Below, in pieces: positions 63,851 through 64,000 of a stretch of 64,000 bases of DNA. Under the pieces are notes generated by a model, which was not told where the DNA came from, ran no database searches, and saw only the letters and a list, made by a program, of their open reading frames with translations. The stretch lies in assembly GCA_024734495.1 (NCBI GenBank), contig JALMQS010000102.1, forward strand, positions 8,956,101 to 9,020,100, given 5' to 3'. Each line of letters starts with the position of its first letter. Positions within the stretch are counted from its first letter, which is position 1. A program made the translations under genes and the position numbers. The DNA is from Forficula auricularia (Eukaryota > Arthropoda > Insecta > Dermaptera > Forficulidae).

Positions 63851-64000
63851 TGAAACATCAACTGTGAGTATTACAATATACCTTGTCCAACTTCATCCTA
63901 CCTCTCAGCTGACTCTACACCTCAATAATAAACAACTTTACATGAGTTTTATTAAGGAATTTGAGATTACGAATAGGTTTTCTTATTTTATGGAAAACCA

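Larger units (their letters stand above)
61575..64000. other. Repeat-rich terminal region
   Basis: No gene is supported. Contains TTATC repeats near 62000-62030, a duplicated block (about 62160-62350 and 62560-62735), a 51-bp tandem repeat (63445-63575) and a GA-rich tract (63640-63850). Confidence 0.5.

Overview
The window is eukaryotic nuclear DNA from an arthropod, most likely an insect. It is AT-rich, has small exons with GT-AG introns, carries many transposable-element remnants, and encodes a Pur-alpha protein of the insect type. I cannot name the species or order. No rRNA, bacterial operon or CRISPR array was seen.

Four genes are supported. (1) A cysteine string protein gene (Csp, DNAJC5 family) lies on the minus strand, with four 3' exons between 2402 and 11213. 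Its start codon and HPD-containing J-domain exon were not found. (2) Pur-alpha lies on the minus strand, 25571-42383. Six coding exons give a 274-residue protein, and a possible alternative first exon sits at 33294-33348. (3) A lysine/asparagine-rich protein of unknown function lies on the plus strand, 45173-47893, with four exons seen and the 5' end missing. (4) An SLC17-family major facilitator transporter lies on the minus strand, 48173-57592, with eight exons and 407 codons in unbroken phase. Genes 3 and 4 converge, with 279 bp between their stop codons. Csp and Pur-alpha both act in neurons in other animals, but nothing here shows that the four genes work together.

Most of the remaining sequence is mobile-element debris, often nested. 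It includes RTE-type and other non-LTR reverse transcriptase fragments, a frameshifted DD34D mariner with both terminal repeats, a second transposase fossil, Helitron-like copies, hAT-like MITEs with 8-bp target duplications, palindromic MITEs, tRNA-derived SINEs and a C-tract minisatellite.

The most striking signal is a set of short elements carrying hammerhead-ribozyme cores (CUGANGA, stem II, GAAA, self-complementary stem III). They are built as inverted repeats. At four loci I can read exact flanking direct repeats of 12, 13, 12 and 16 bp. They fall into three sequence groups by stem III (ACUAUAGU, AUAUAU, ACGU). They resemble the hammerheads known from Penelope-like elements and retrozymes, but the palindromic architecture and the locus-specific arms deserve a closer look.
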